In this document: positions 1 to 5,125 of the stretch, one piece after another
Layout: each line of letters begins with the position of its first letter
How positions within the stretch are numbered: the first letter of the stretch is position 1
NCBI GenBank assembly: GCA_030599705.1
Contig: JAUVNM010000158.1
Location: 1-5,125, forward strand
Direction of reading: 5' to 3'
DNA: 5,125 nt
DNA from: Gammaproteobacteria bacterium
GTDB lineage: Bacteria > Pseudomonadota > Gammaproteobacteria > UBA9214
Position numbers and translations under genes: made by a program
The notes under the pieces: generated by a model
Database searches by the model: none
Seen by the model: the letters and a program-made list of their open reading frames with translations, nothing else
What the model was told of the DNA's origin: nothing

Positions 1-881
1 TCGATAGCACCCGGAGAACACATGATGCTGAAGAAGGTGGCGCCGGTGTCGCTTGCCAGCATCGACAGATGCGGCCAGTTGATGGCGATGCGGAAACGCG
101 CATACAGGGCGTAGGCCGTGCCGTCGGAGACAACGATTTCATACGGCAGGTGGGCCGTTTGGCGCGGGCTGGTCTTGTCAATCTTGCCCATGACGAACGC
201 ATCACCACTGCAATCATCCGCATCGGTACCCTTCAGTGCAACACCGAAAACGGTCTCGTCCTTGCCGGGAATGTCGATACGGTAGACCTTGGCGGTTGCG
301 CCCTTGCCGGCGGCCAGTGAATCTTCAACGGCCTTGACGGCTTCCGCCTGGCTGTCATACTCGGCCAGCTCGCTCGGGTCGTCGAAATATTCCATCATGA
401 TGGTGTAGTGGTACTTGCGCAGGTCCTTGGCCGTCAACTTCTTCTCGGAACCAAAGTCTTTCTCGGCACCCAGGGCGCCTTCCAGTGCCTTGCGGGTATC
501 GGCACCGTCGCCGTCCATGCGATAGGCCGCAGCCATATAGACCGGGTTGGTGTAGACGACTTCGATGTCATCACCGTTCTTGGTGACAGAAACGCGTGCC
601 GCTGCGCCATAGGCACCGAACTCGGACTTGGCGGCATGCGCCTTCATGGCCGCATTGGTAACAATGATGATGTTAGCGCCGCTGTAGGGAGAGTACTCGC
701 CGACGACCTCGAAACCGGCCCCGGTGAGCTTGCCCTTGACGTCTGCTGAAACGGAGGCAACATCGCCGCCGGATGTGGAGGCCAGCACGAATGGCATAAG
801 GATATCTTCTGCCAGCGCACTGCCCATTGAGTAGATAAAGAGAACTCCCGTTAAAAGTGTTTTTCTTAGCAATGAAAGCAT
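1..881 (-). CDS. Secreted protein of unknown function, possible two-domain DUF302-like (C-terminus cut by window edge)
   Basis: The minus-strand frame stays open from an ATG at 881-879 to the window edge, giving 293 codons without a stop. AAGGAGGAG (complement of 888-896) lies six bases upstream and fixes the start. The N-terminus is a textbook Sec signal peptide: Arg-Lys at residues 6-7, a hydrophobic core at about 8-20, and an Ala-Leu-Ala cleavage site before Glu25, so the mature protein is probably periplasmic or secreted. No lipobox and no further membrane segment were seen. The mature part looks like two alpha/beta halves. The first, about 30-122, has AGFEVVGEYSPY, a hydrophobic strand NIIIVTN, and ARVSVTKNGDDIEVVYTNP. 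The second, about 155-293, begins with a helix-like EAVKAVEDSLAAGKG and contains TAHLPYEIVVSDG. The pattern 'amphipathic helix, GF.V, then strands ending VxYTNP' recalls DUF302, but this is a fold-level impression. I do not recognise a named family. The gene is divergent from the next one and has its own intergenic promoter region. The missing C-terminus is probably short, but this cannot be seen. Confidence 0.85.
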   Translation of the reverse strand, partial: MLSLLRKTLLTGVLFIYSMGSALAEDILMPFVLASTSGGDVASVSADVKGKLTGAGFEVVGEYSPYSGANIIIVTNAAMKAHAAKSEFGAYGAAARVSVTKNGDDIEVVYTNPVYMAAAYRMDGDGADTRKALEGALGAEKDFGSEKKLTAKDLRKYHYTIMMEYFDDPSELAEYDSQAEAVKAVEDSLAAGKGATAKVYRIDIPGKDETVFGVALKGTDADDCSGDAFVMGKIDKTSPRQTAHLPYEIVVSDGTAYALYARFRIAINWPHLSMLASDTGATFFSIMCSPGAI

Positions 882-1168
882 TACCAACTCCTCCTTAGAA
901 CATGCTGCAACTAAAGTTAGTGTTTGTTAACTCGGTACATTTGGACATCGAGGCACTGCCTGGAAAGGGGCAGGTTCCCGGTGCGAAAATGAACGGCGAA
1001 TTATAGGGTAATCAACGGGCATGTGCGAGTGTCAATATTCCAACAGGCGCGAAACCCCTGGCCAGCCATCTGCCCCTCGGACCAGCCGCCCGGATTCAGT
1101 ATGATAGGGCACAGATAAGCCACGTGATTTGTAGAAAACGGTTATTACCTTCTGAAATTTAATGAATT
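882..1168. other. Divergent intergenic region
   Basis: This non-coding stretch separates the minus-strand secreted-protein gene from the plus-strand gene at 1169 and must hold promoters for both directions. On the plus side the only -10-like hexamer I noted is TATGAT at 1100-1105, without a convincing -35, and the 30 bases before the ATG at 1169 are AT-rich. A CACGTG palindrome occurs at 1121-1126, but it is short enough to be chance. No rho-independent terminator, RNA gene or riboswitch was recognised. Confidence 0.5.
1000..1035 (-). promoter_or_regulatory. Candidate promoter elements for the minus-strand secreted-protein gene (irregular spacing)
   Basis: On the minus strand a perfect TATAAT (complement of 1000-1005) stands about 120 bases upstream of the ATG at 881, and a perfect TTGACA (complement of 1030-1035) lies upstream of it. 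The gap between them is 24 bases, well beyond the usual 16-18 for sigma-70, so they are unlikely to work as one ordinary promoter. The TATAAT may act with a poor -35 or an activator. If it is used, the leader would be about 110 bases long and would include a small hairpin (CTGCC 956-960 with GGCAG 969-973, 8-base loop). Confidence 0.3.
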
Positions 1169-1762
1169 ATGAATAAATACATACCGGTTGTCTTGCTGTT
1201 ATGGCCCGTGATCACGGCCGCGGATTTTTTCTCCACCGAGACAGTGATCCCGGCACCGCGCCCGGAACTGTTTTCCGTTTGTTACGATCATAGTTGTAAC
1301 ACCATTGTTACCGATACCCTGTCACCGGAAGAATGGCGTACGGCGGCTGCCGCACTGAGGTCGCCACAGCTGTCTGCGGCTGTTGAGCGTCATGCAATCG
1401 CGGTGGCCATAGCAACCATGGAGGAGATTGTCGGCCAGCATACGGGGACCAGCATCGACAGCGGCGGTAACCTGCGGGGGTTCGGCAAACCGTTACAAAT
1501 GGACTGTATCGATGAATCCACCAACACCAACACCTATTTACTGATGCTGGAACGAGACGGGCTGTTGACGCATCACACGGTGGCCAGCCGCTCCACCCGG
1601 TTCGGCCTGTTTGTCGGTATGCCGCATACCACTGCAGTGATTCGGGATAACGGGACGGGGCAGCGCTATGCCGTGGATTCGTGGTTTCATGACAACGGCC
1701 AGCCGCCCTATGTAGAAAGGCTTGAATTCTGGAAAGCCGGCGGCAGGCCCGGTGTTGAGTAA
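1169..1762 (+). CDS. Exported protein with putative transglutaminase-like/LapG-like Cys-His-Asp triad, function unknown
   Basis: This is a 197-residue protein. Residues 1-18 form a short Sec-type signal peptide (Lys3, hydrophobic VVLLLWPVI, probable cleavage after Thr-Ala-Ala before Asp19), so it should act in the periplasm. A CYDHSC motif (Cys38, Cys43) could form a disulfide. The central motif is QMDCIDES (Cys113), followed by MPHTTAV (His153) and YAVDSWF (Asp170). The order Cys, then His about 40 residues later, then Asp 17 residues after that is the arrangement of transglutaminase-like thiol hydrolases, including bacterial transglutaminase-like cysteine proteinases such as LapG, which also have an acidic residue next to the nucleophile. 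Catalytic activity is my inference; the protein may belong to a conserved uncharacterised family. The substrate is unknown, and no LapD-like or adhesin gene is visible. mnmA starts 33 bases downstream on the same strand, so the two may share a transcript, although no functional link is evident. The Shine-Dalgarno is weak, but the signal peptide begins right at this ATG, supporting the start. Confidence 0.85.
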   Translation: MNKYIPVVLLLWPVITAADFFSTETVIPAPRPELFSVCYDHSCNTIVTDTLSPEEWRTAAAALRSPQLSAAVERHAIAVAIATMEEIVGQHTGTSIDSGGNLRGFGKPLQMDCIDESTNTNTYLLMLERDGLLTHHTVASRSTRFGLFVGMPHTTAVIRDNGTGQRYAVDSWFHDNGQPPYVERLEFWKAGGRPGVE

Positions 1763-1795
1763 ACCGGGTACCTGCGTACAGAAGACCGGCAGCGA

Positions 1796-2872
1796 ATGAA
1801 ACATATTGTCGTCGGGCTGTCGGGTGGAGTCGATTCGGCGGTTGCCGCCCTCCTCCTCAAGCAGGCCGGTCATCGGGTAACCGCGGTCTTCATGAAGAAC
1901 TGGGATGAGGAGGATGACGCGGGCTACTGTCCGGCCGCGGCCGACCTGGAAGATGCCCGCAGTGTATGCGACATCCTTGATATCGAACTGAAGACGGTCA
2001 GTTTTTCTTCGGAATACTGGGACCGGGTATTCATGCAGTTTCTCGATGAGTACCGTGCCGGGCGCACCCCGAACCCGGACATTGTCTGCAACCGGGAAAT
2101 CAAGTTTCGTGCCTTCCACGACTATGGCCTTGACCTGGGTGCGGCAGCGATCGCAACGGGACACTATGCGCAGCTTGGAAAAAACGCCCGGGTCAGACTG
2201 CTCAGGGCTGCCGACAGGGGCAAGGACCAGACCTATTTCCTGCACACCCTGGACCAGTCGCAGCTGGCCAGGGCGCTGTTCCCGATCGGGCACCTGGACA
2301 AGCAGCATGTCCGCGAAATAGCAGCAGAGAACGGTTTCCCGAACCATGCCAAAAAAGACAGCACCGGTATCTGTTTTATCGGTGAGCGCAAGTTCAGCGA
2401 TTTTCTTGCACACTACCTGCCAGGGCAGCCTGGCGAGATACGTACGCTGGACGATGCGGTGATCGGTACCCACCAGGGCGTGGTGTTCTATACGCTGGGC
2501 CAGCGCCAGGGGCTGGGGATTGGCGGTCAAAAAGACACCGCTAGTGAACCCTGGTACGTGGCGCGCAAGGAGCCGGAAACCAACGTGTTGCGGGTGGTGC
2601 AGGGTGTGGACCACCCGGCCCTGTTCAGCCGACAGCTGGCTGCCGGCCAGTTGCACTGGATTTCCGGCAGCCGCCCTTCCCTGCCGTTATCCTGTACGGC
2701 ACGCATCCGCCATCAACAGCATGACCAGCCCTGTTCGGTATCTGCCGGTCACAGTGGCGAATATCTTGTAGATTTCCGGCAGCCACAACGCGCCGTCACG
2801 CCGGGACAGTCCGTGGTGTTTTATGCCGGCGAGGAATGCCTTGGTGGAGGAGTCATCGAGTGGTCAAGCTGA
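1796..2872 (+). CDS. mnmA: tRNA-specific 2-thiouridylase MnmA
   Basis: MnmA makes the 2-thio group of 2-thiouridine at wobble position U34 of tRNA-Lys, -Glu and -Gln in the cytoplasm. It adenylates the base with ATP and receives sulfur from the IscS/Tus relay. The 358-residue protein is full length for the family. The PP-loop SGGVDS is at residues 9-14. FMKNWDEED is at about 32-40. TPNPDIVCNREIKF carries the catalytic Cys98, and DSTGICFIGERKF carries the persulfide-forming Cys193; both cysteines of the pair are present. ATGHYAQ is at 120-126. The C-terminal beta-barrel contains RIRHQQHDQPC (303-313) and the closing AVTPGQSVVFYAGEECLGGG (333-352). The Shine-Dalgarno is poor, but the protein begins immediately with the family's MKHIVVGLSGGVDS-type start, so the ATG is secure. 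The gene overlaps hflD at its 3' end, as expected for a coupled mnmA-hflD unit. Confidence 0.98.
   Translation: MKHIVVGLSGGVDSAVAALLLKQAGHRVTAVFMKNWDEEDDAGYCPAAADLEDARSVCDILDIELKTVSFSSEYWDRVFMQFLDEYRAGRTPNPDIVCNREIKFRAFHDYGLDLGAAAIATGHYAQLGKNARVRLLRAADRGKDQTYFLHTLDQSQLARALFPIGHLDKQHVREIAAENGFPNHAKKDSTGICFIGERKFSDFLAHYLPGQPGEIRTLDDAVIGTHQGVVFYTLGQRQGLGIGGQKDTASEPWYVARKEPETNVLRVVQGVDHPALFSRQLAAGQLHWISGSRPSLPLSCTARIRHQQHDQPCSVSAGHSGEYLVDFRQPQRAVTPGQSVVFYAGEECLGGGVIEWSS
2846..2852 (+). promoter_or_regulatory. Shine-Dalgarno of hflD inside mnmA
   Basis: GGAGGAG lies seven bases before the GTG at 2860 and is the best ribosome binding site on the plus strand of this window. It is formed by the two GGA glycine codons of the conserved CLGGGVIE ending of MnmA plus the first base of the next codon. 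It decides the start of hflD: the in-frame ATG at 2836 lies upstream of this site and cannot use it. Confidence 0.8.
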
Positions 2873-3504
2873 AAGCGGATACCCGCCACCTCGCGATTGC
2901 ACTCGCCGGTGTTTTCCAGGCAGTCAGGCTGGTGCAACTGACCGCCAGCGGTCAGTATCGTGACGAGACGGCATTCACGGCCTGTATAAACGGGATATTA
3001 AATACTGATCCGGAGTCGGTGGATGCGGTATTCGGTGATTTGTCCGGCCTGACGACCGGACTGGAAGCCGCGGCCAGGCAACTGGGTACGGAGAAAGCAG
3101 ACCGTGACATGGAGCTGACCCGGTACGCGGTGACGATACTTTACCTGGAGCGCAAGCTGAACAAAAACCGTGCACTACTGGATATAATCAGCAACGGCAT
3201 AGACAAGGCGCGAGAACAGGCGGAATTTTTCGGGCTGACACACGCAAACGTCATTGCAAGTCTGGCCGACTGCTACAAGCAGACCATCAGTACATTGCGA
3301 CCGCGCATTATCGTGAACGGTGAACAGGCGATACTCGGTAACCCGGACGTTCAGCACCAGATTCGCACCCTGCTGCTTGCCGCGATTCGATCGGCGGTAC
3401 TCTGGCGGCAGTGTGGCGGTGGTCGCCTGACCCTGCTATTGCAGCGCCGGCGGTTGCTCGGAACGATCCGTGAATTGCTGGATGAAGCCCGCCGGAGCGG
3501 GTGA
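2860..3504 (+). CDS. hflD: High frequency lysogenization protein HflD homolog
   Basis: HflD is a mostly helical gammaproteobacterial protein. In E. coli it is peripherally membrane-associated and modulates lambda lysogeny by acting on the phage CII protein; its housekeeping role is unclear. With the GTG start the product has 214 residues, essentially the E. coli length (213). Family landmarks are LAIALAGVFQAVRLVQ (11-26), INGILNTDPESVDAVFG (43-59), ELTRYAVTILYLERKL (85-100), STLRPRIIVNG (144-154), LLLAAIRSAVLWRQCGGGRL (171-190), and a basic helical tail. An ATG at 2836 would add eight residues (MPWWRSHR) unlike the family's N-terminus, and it lacks a suitable Shine-Dalgarno, whereas GTG 2860 has GGAGGAG at ideal spacing. 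The gene overlaps mnmA by 13 bases, so translational coupling is likely. In E. coli the next gene is purB; here it is followed by a repeat element and acnA. Confidence 0.95.
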   Translation: MVKLKADTRHLAIALAGVFQAVRLVQLTASGQYRDETAFTACINGILNTDPESVDAVFGDLSGLTTGLEAAARQLGTEKADRDMELTRYAVTILYLERKLNKNRALLDIISNGIDKAREQAEFFGLTHANVIASLADCYKQTISTLRPRIIVNGEQAILGNPDVQHQIRTLLLAAIRSAVLWRQCGGGRLTLLLQRRRLLGTIRELLDEARRSG

Positions 3505-3517
3505 CGCGCCATCCGTG

Positions 3518-3523
3518 TATAAT
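3518..3523 (+). promoter_or_regulatory. Candidate -10 hexamer between hflD and acnA
   Basis: A perfect TATAAT occurs 13 bases after the hflD stop codon, within GTGTATAATCGCGG. No recognisable TTGACA-like -35 stands 16-18 bases upstream. If used, transcription would start around 3530 and run through the inverted repeat into acnA, giving a leader of about 215 bases. It could also be a relic of the promoter of whatever gene originally followed hflD. Evidence is the hexamer only. Confidence 0.3.
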
Positions 3524-3533
3524 CGCGGCCTTG

Positions 3534-3698
3534 CTGGAACAGTTACTAAGGAAGCTCTGATGCGTCATTCTTCGTCATTCCGGCGAATGCCGGAATCCAG
3601 TAAGTGATTGAATCCTAGACCCTGGATTCCGGGTCTCCGCTACGCTCCGCCCGGAATGACGGGGAAGTAATTAATCATGAGTTCCTTGGTAATTCCAG
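3534..3698. repeat. 165-base imperfect inverted repeat, MITE/REP-like intergenic element
   Basis: The two ends are inverted copies. CTGGAACAGTTACTAAGGAA and its continuation GCTCTGAT (3534-3561) match the reverse complement of 3674-3698, which reads CTGGAATTACCAAGGAA then CTCATGAT, with two small indels and a few mismatches. Inside, CGTCATTCCGG...GGAATCCAG (3573-3600) pairs with CTGGATTCC...CCGGAATGACG (3622-3661). Each inner arm is itself a hairpin: ATTCCGGC/GCCGGAAT with a four-base GAAT loop (3577-3596), and ATTCCGGG/CCCGGAAT around a 16-base loop (3626-3657). The octamer CGTCATTC is also duplicated at 3563-3570 and 3573-3580. Palindromes of the GTCATTCC...GGAATCCAG type are dispersed in many proteobacterial genomes as non-autonomous repeats. 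No transposase is encoded, and no clear target-site duplication was found at the outer ends. As RNA it would fold strongly and could attenuate transcription or protect the hflD 3' end, but there is no U-tract, so it is not a standard terminator. Confidence 0.8.
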
Positions 3699-3746
3699 TC
3701 TGTAATCCACATTTCCCCTGACCAGATCGAGTTTGCAGGAGACGTT

Positions 3747-5125
3747 ATGAAGGACAGTTTTGCCACGCACCGGACGCTGACCGTTGGTGATCGGGATTAC
3801 GAAATATTCAGCCTGCGCGCACTGGACGCGCACTACCCCATGGCGCGGCTGCCGCTATCCCTGAAGATCCTGCTGGAGAACCTGCTGCGTCACGAAGATG
3901 ACAATACCGTGACCCGGGACGATATCGTTGCCCTCGCCGAATGGGACCCGCAGGCCGAGCCCGCGGTCGAGATTGCCTTCCGTCCCGCGCGGGTGCTGAT
4001 GCAGGATTTTACCGGTGTGCCTGCCGTGGTCGACCTCGCGGCCATGCGCGATGCAATGCAGCAACTCGGCGGCGACCCGGACCGCATCAACCCGTTGCAG
4101 CCGGCCGAGCTGGTGATCGATCACTCCGTCCAGGTCGACAGTTTCGGCTCGGCCAATGCTATGGATCTCAATAGTGAACTGGAATACCGGCGCAACCAGG
4201 AGCGTTACAGTTTCCTGAAATGGGGCCAGAATGCCTTTTCAAATTTCAAGGTGGTCCCGCCGGATACCGGAATCGTTCACCAGGTCAACCTGGAATACCT
4301 GGCACGGGTGGTGTTCGGTATGGATGGCGAGTCCGGCAACCAGGCCTACCCGGATACCCTGGTCGGGACCGATTCCCACACCACCATGATCAATGGCCTC
4401 GGCGTACTCGGCTGGGGTGTTGGCGGGATCGAGGCCGAGGCCGCCATGCTGGGTCAGCCAATCTCCATGCTGATCCCGCAGGTCGTCGGTTTCCGCCTGT
4501 CCGGCCGCCTGCCGGAAGGAGCAACGGCAACCGACCTGGTACTCGTGGTGGTGGAGATGCTGCGCAGGGAAGGCGTGGTGGGCAAGTTCGTCGAGTTCTT
4601 CGGTGACGCGCTCGATCACCTGCCGCTGGCGGACCGGGCTACCATCGCCAATATGGCGCCGGAATACGGTGCGACCTGCGGGTTTTTCCCGGTGGACAAT
4701 GAAACGCTCGAATACCTGCGGCTCAGCGGACGCAGCGCGGAACGGATTGCACTGGTCGAGGCCTATGCGCGCGAGCAGACCCTGTGGCGCGAGCCCGGTG
4801 CGGCGGAAGCTGAATACAGTGCCGTCGTGGAACTCGACCTCGGCACGGTTGAACCGAGTCTGGCGGGACCGAAGCGACCGCAGGACCGGGTGCTGCTGAA
4901 AAACGTCAAGGAGAAGTTTGCCGAATCTCTGGCGGCACTCCGACAGGAACGCAATCTCGTCAGTAAACCGGTTAGGCTCGAACTCGATGGCGAACCGGTC
5001 GAGCTGGATGACGGCGCCGTGGTGATTGCGGCGATCACATCGTGTACCAATACGTCCAATCCGTCGGTGATGGTCGGGGCTGGCCTGGTCGCGAAAAAAG
5101 CGGCCGAGCGCGGGCTGACGGTCAA
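3747..5125 (+). CDS. acnA: Aconitate hydratase A, N-terminal half (runs off right edge)
   Basis: Aconitase interconverts citrate and isocitrate through cis-aconitate in the TCA and glyoxylate cycles, using a [4Fe-4S] cluster, in the cytoplasm. The visible 459 codons are about half of the usual roughly 890 residues. The start ATG has AGGAG (3737-3741) five bases upstream. Landmarks follow the AcnA/IRP1-type aconitase closely: RLPLSLKILLENLLRHED (31-48), RPARVLMQDFTGVPAVVDLA (79-98), FLKWGQNAFSNFKVVPP (153-169), GTDSHTTMINGLGVLGWGVG (207-226), GVVGKFVEFFG (276-286), ATIANMAPEYGATCGFFPVD (298-317), RLSGRS, SLAGPKRPQDRV, and AAITSCTNTSNPSVM, whose Cys433 is the first cluster ligand. The other two cluster cysteines (GCxTCIGN in the family) lie beyond the window. 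The similarity runs without gaps or frameshifts. AcnD or a 2-methylisocitrate dehydratase is a less likely alternative. A repeat element occupies much of the upstream leader, and no clear dedicated promoter was identified. Confidence 0.97.
   Translation, partial: MKDSFATHRTLTVGDRDYEIFSLRALDAHYPMARLPLSLKILLENLLRHEDDNTVTRDDIVALAEWDPQAEPAVEIAFRPARVLMQDFTGVPAVVDLAAMRDAMQQLGGDPDRINPLQPAELVIDHSVQVDSFGSANAMDLNSELEYRRNQERYSFLKWGQNAFSNFKVVPPDTGIVHQVNLEYLARVVFGMDGESGNQAYPDTLVGTDSHTTMINGLGVLGWGVGGIEAEAAMLGQPISMLIPQVVGFRLSGRLPEGATATDLVLVVVEMLRREGVVGKFVEFFGDALDHLPLADRATIANMAPEYGATCGFFPVDNETLEYLRLSGRSAERIALVEAYAREQTLWREPGAAEAEYSAVVELDLGTVEPSLAGPKRPQDRVLLKNVKEKFAESLAALRQERNLVSKPVRLELDGEPVELDDGAVVIAAITSCTNTSNPSVMVGAGLVAKKAAERGLTV

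Noticed and set aside
69..749. Plus-strand open frames of 83 and 113 codons and a 67-codon minus frame in the left part
   Set aside because: All overlap the minus-strand gene 1-881, which has a signal peptide, a strong Shine-Dalgarno and an uninterrupted frame. The shorter frames show no domain features.
1538..2656. Long minus-strand open frame of 372 codons
   Set aside because: It lies antisense to the exported-protein gene and to mnmA, both of which are clear. Its translation shows no recognisable domain and has the composition of a shadow frame in GC-rich coding sequence.
2836..2859. Upstream ATG start for hflD at 2836
   Set aside because: It would add MPWWRSHR, unlike other HflD N-termini, and it precedes rather than follows the strong GGAGGAG at 2846-2852.
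3561..3608. Tiny open frame of 15 codons with an AAGGA upstream, inside the repeat
   Set aside because: It is formed by the inverted-repeat sequence itself and is too short and low in information to support as a gene.
3573..3661. Rho-independent terminator for hflD
   Set aside because: The hairpins are strong, but neither is followed by a T-run on either strand. The structure is better explained as a dispersed palindromic repeat.
3563..3661. CRISPR-like repeat array
   Set aside because: The recurring CGTCATTC units are only one tandem duplication plus inverted copies. There are no evenly spaced direct repeats with unique spacers and no cas genes.
3855..5125. Several plus- and minus-strand open frames overlapping acnA, including a 120-codon minus frame to the window edge
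   Set aside because: The AcnA frame is continuous from 3747 to the edge with family motifs throughout, so these are shadow frames.

Overview
The window reads as chromosomal DNA of a moderately GC-rich gammaproteobacterium. The strongest sign is the adjacent pair mnmA-hflD, because HflD is essentially a gammaproteobacterial family and this adjacency is classical for the class. The downstream aconitase also matches the E. coli AcnA type closely. No phage, plasmid, CRISPR, rRNA or tRNA signal was found. Genus cannot be assigned from the sequence alone; the secreted protein at the left edge resembles proteins I loosely associate with sulfur-oxidising or related environmental gammaproteobacteria, which is recollection only.

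Layout. From 1 to 881 on the minus strand lies a nearly complete gene for a secreted protein of unknown function, with a clear signal peptide and a strong Shine-Dalgarno sequence. A divergent intergenic region (882-1168) follows. Then three plus-strand genes are packed closely together. The first (1169-1762) encodes an exported protein with an apparent Cys-His-Asp triad of transglutaminase-like or LapG-like type. After 33 bases comes mnmA (1796-2872), the tRNA-Gln/Glu/Lys U34 2-thiouridylase. Then comes hflD (2860-3504 with the preferred GTG start), which overlaps mnmA by 13 bases. The intergenic region 3505-3746 is mostly filled by a 165-base imperfect inverted repeat with internal ATTCCGG...CCGGAAT hairpins, a MITE/REP-like element. 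From 3747 to the right edge runs the first half of acnA, aconitate hydratase.

How the genes relate. mnmA and hflD are very probably co-transcribed and translationally coupled, since the ribosome binding site of hflD lies inside the last codons of mnmA. The exported hydrolase-like gene is close enough to share their transcript. acnA is a separate TCA-cycle gene. It occupies the place where purB follows hflD in E. coli, and the repeat lies exactly at that junction. Overall this is mostly ordinary core-genome sequence. The items most worth a second look are the uncharacterised exported Cys-His-Asp protein, the inverted-repeat element, the secreted protein at the left edge, and the hflD start embedded in mnmA.
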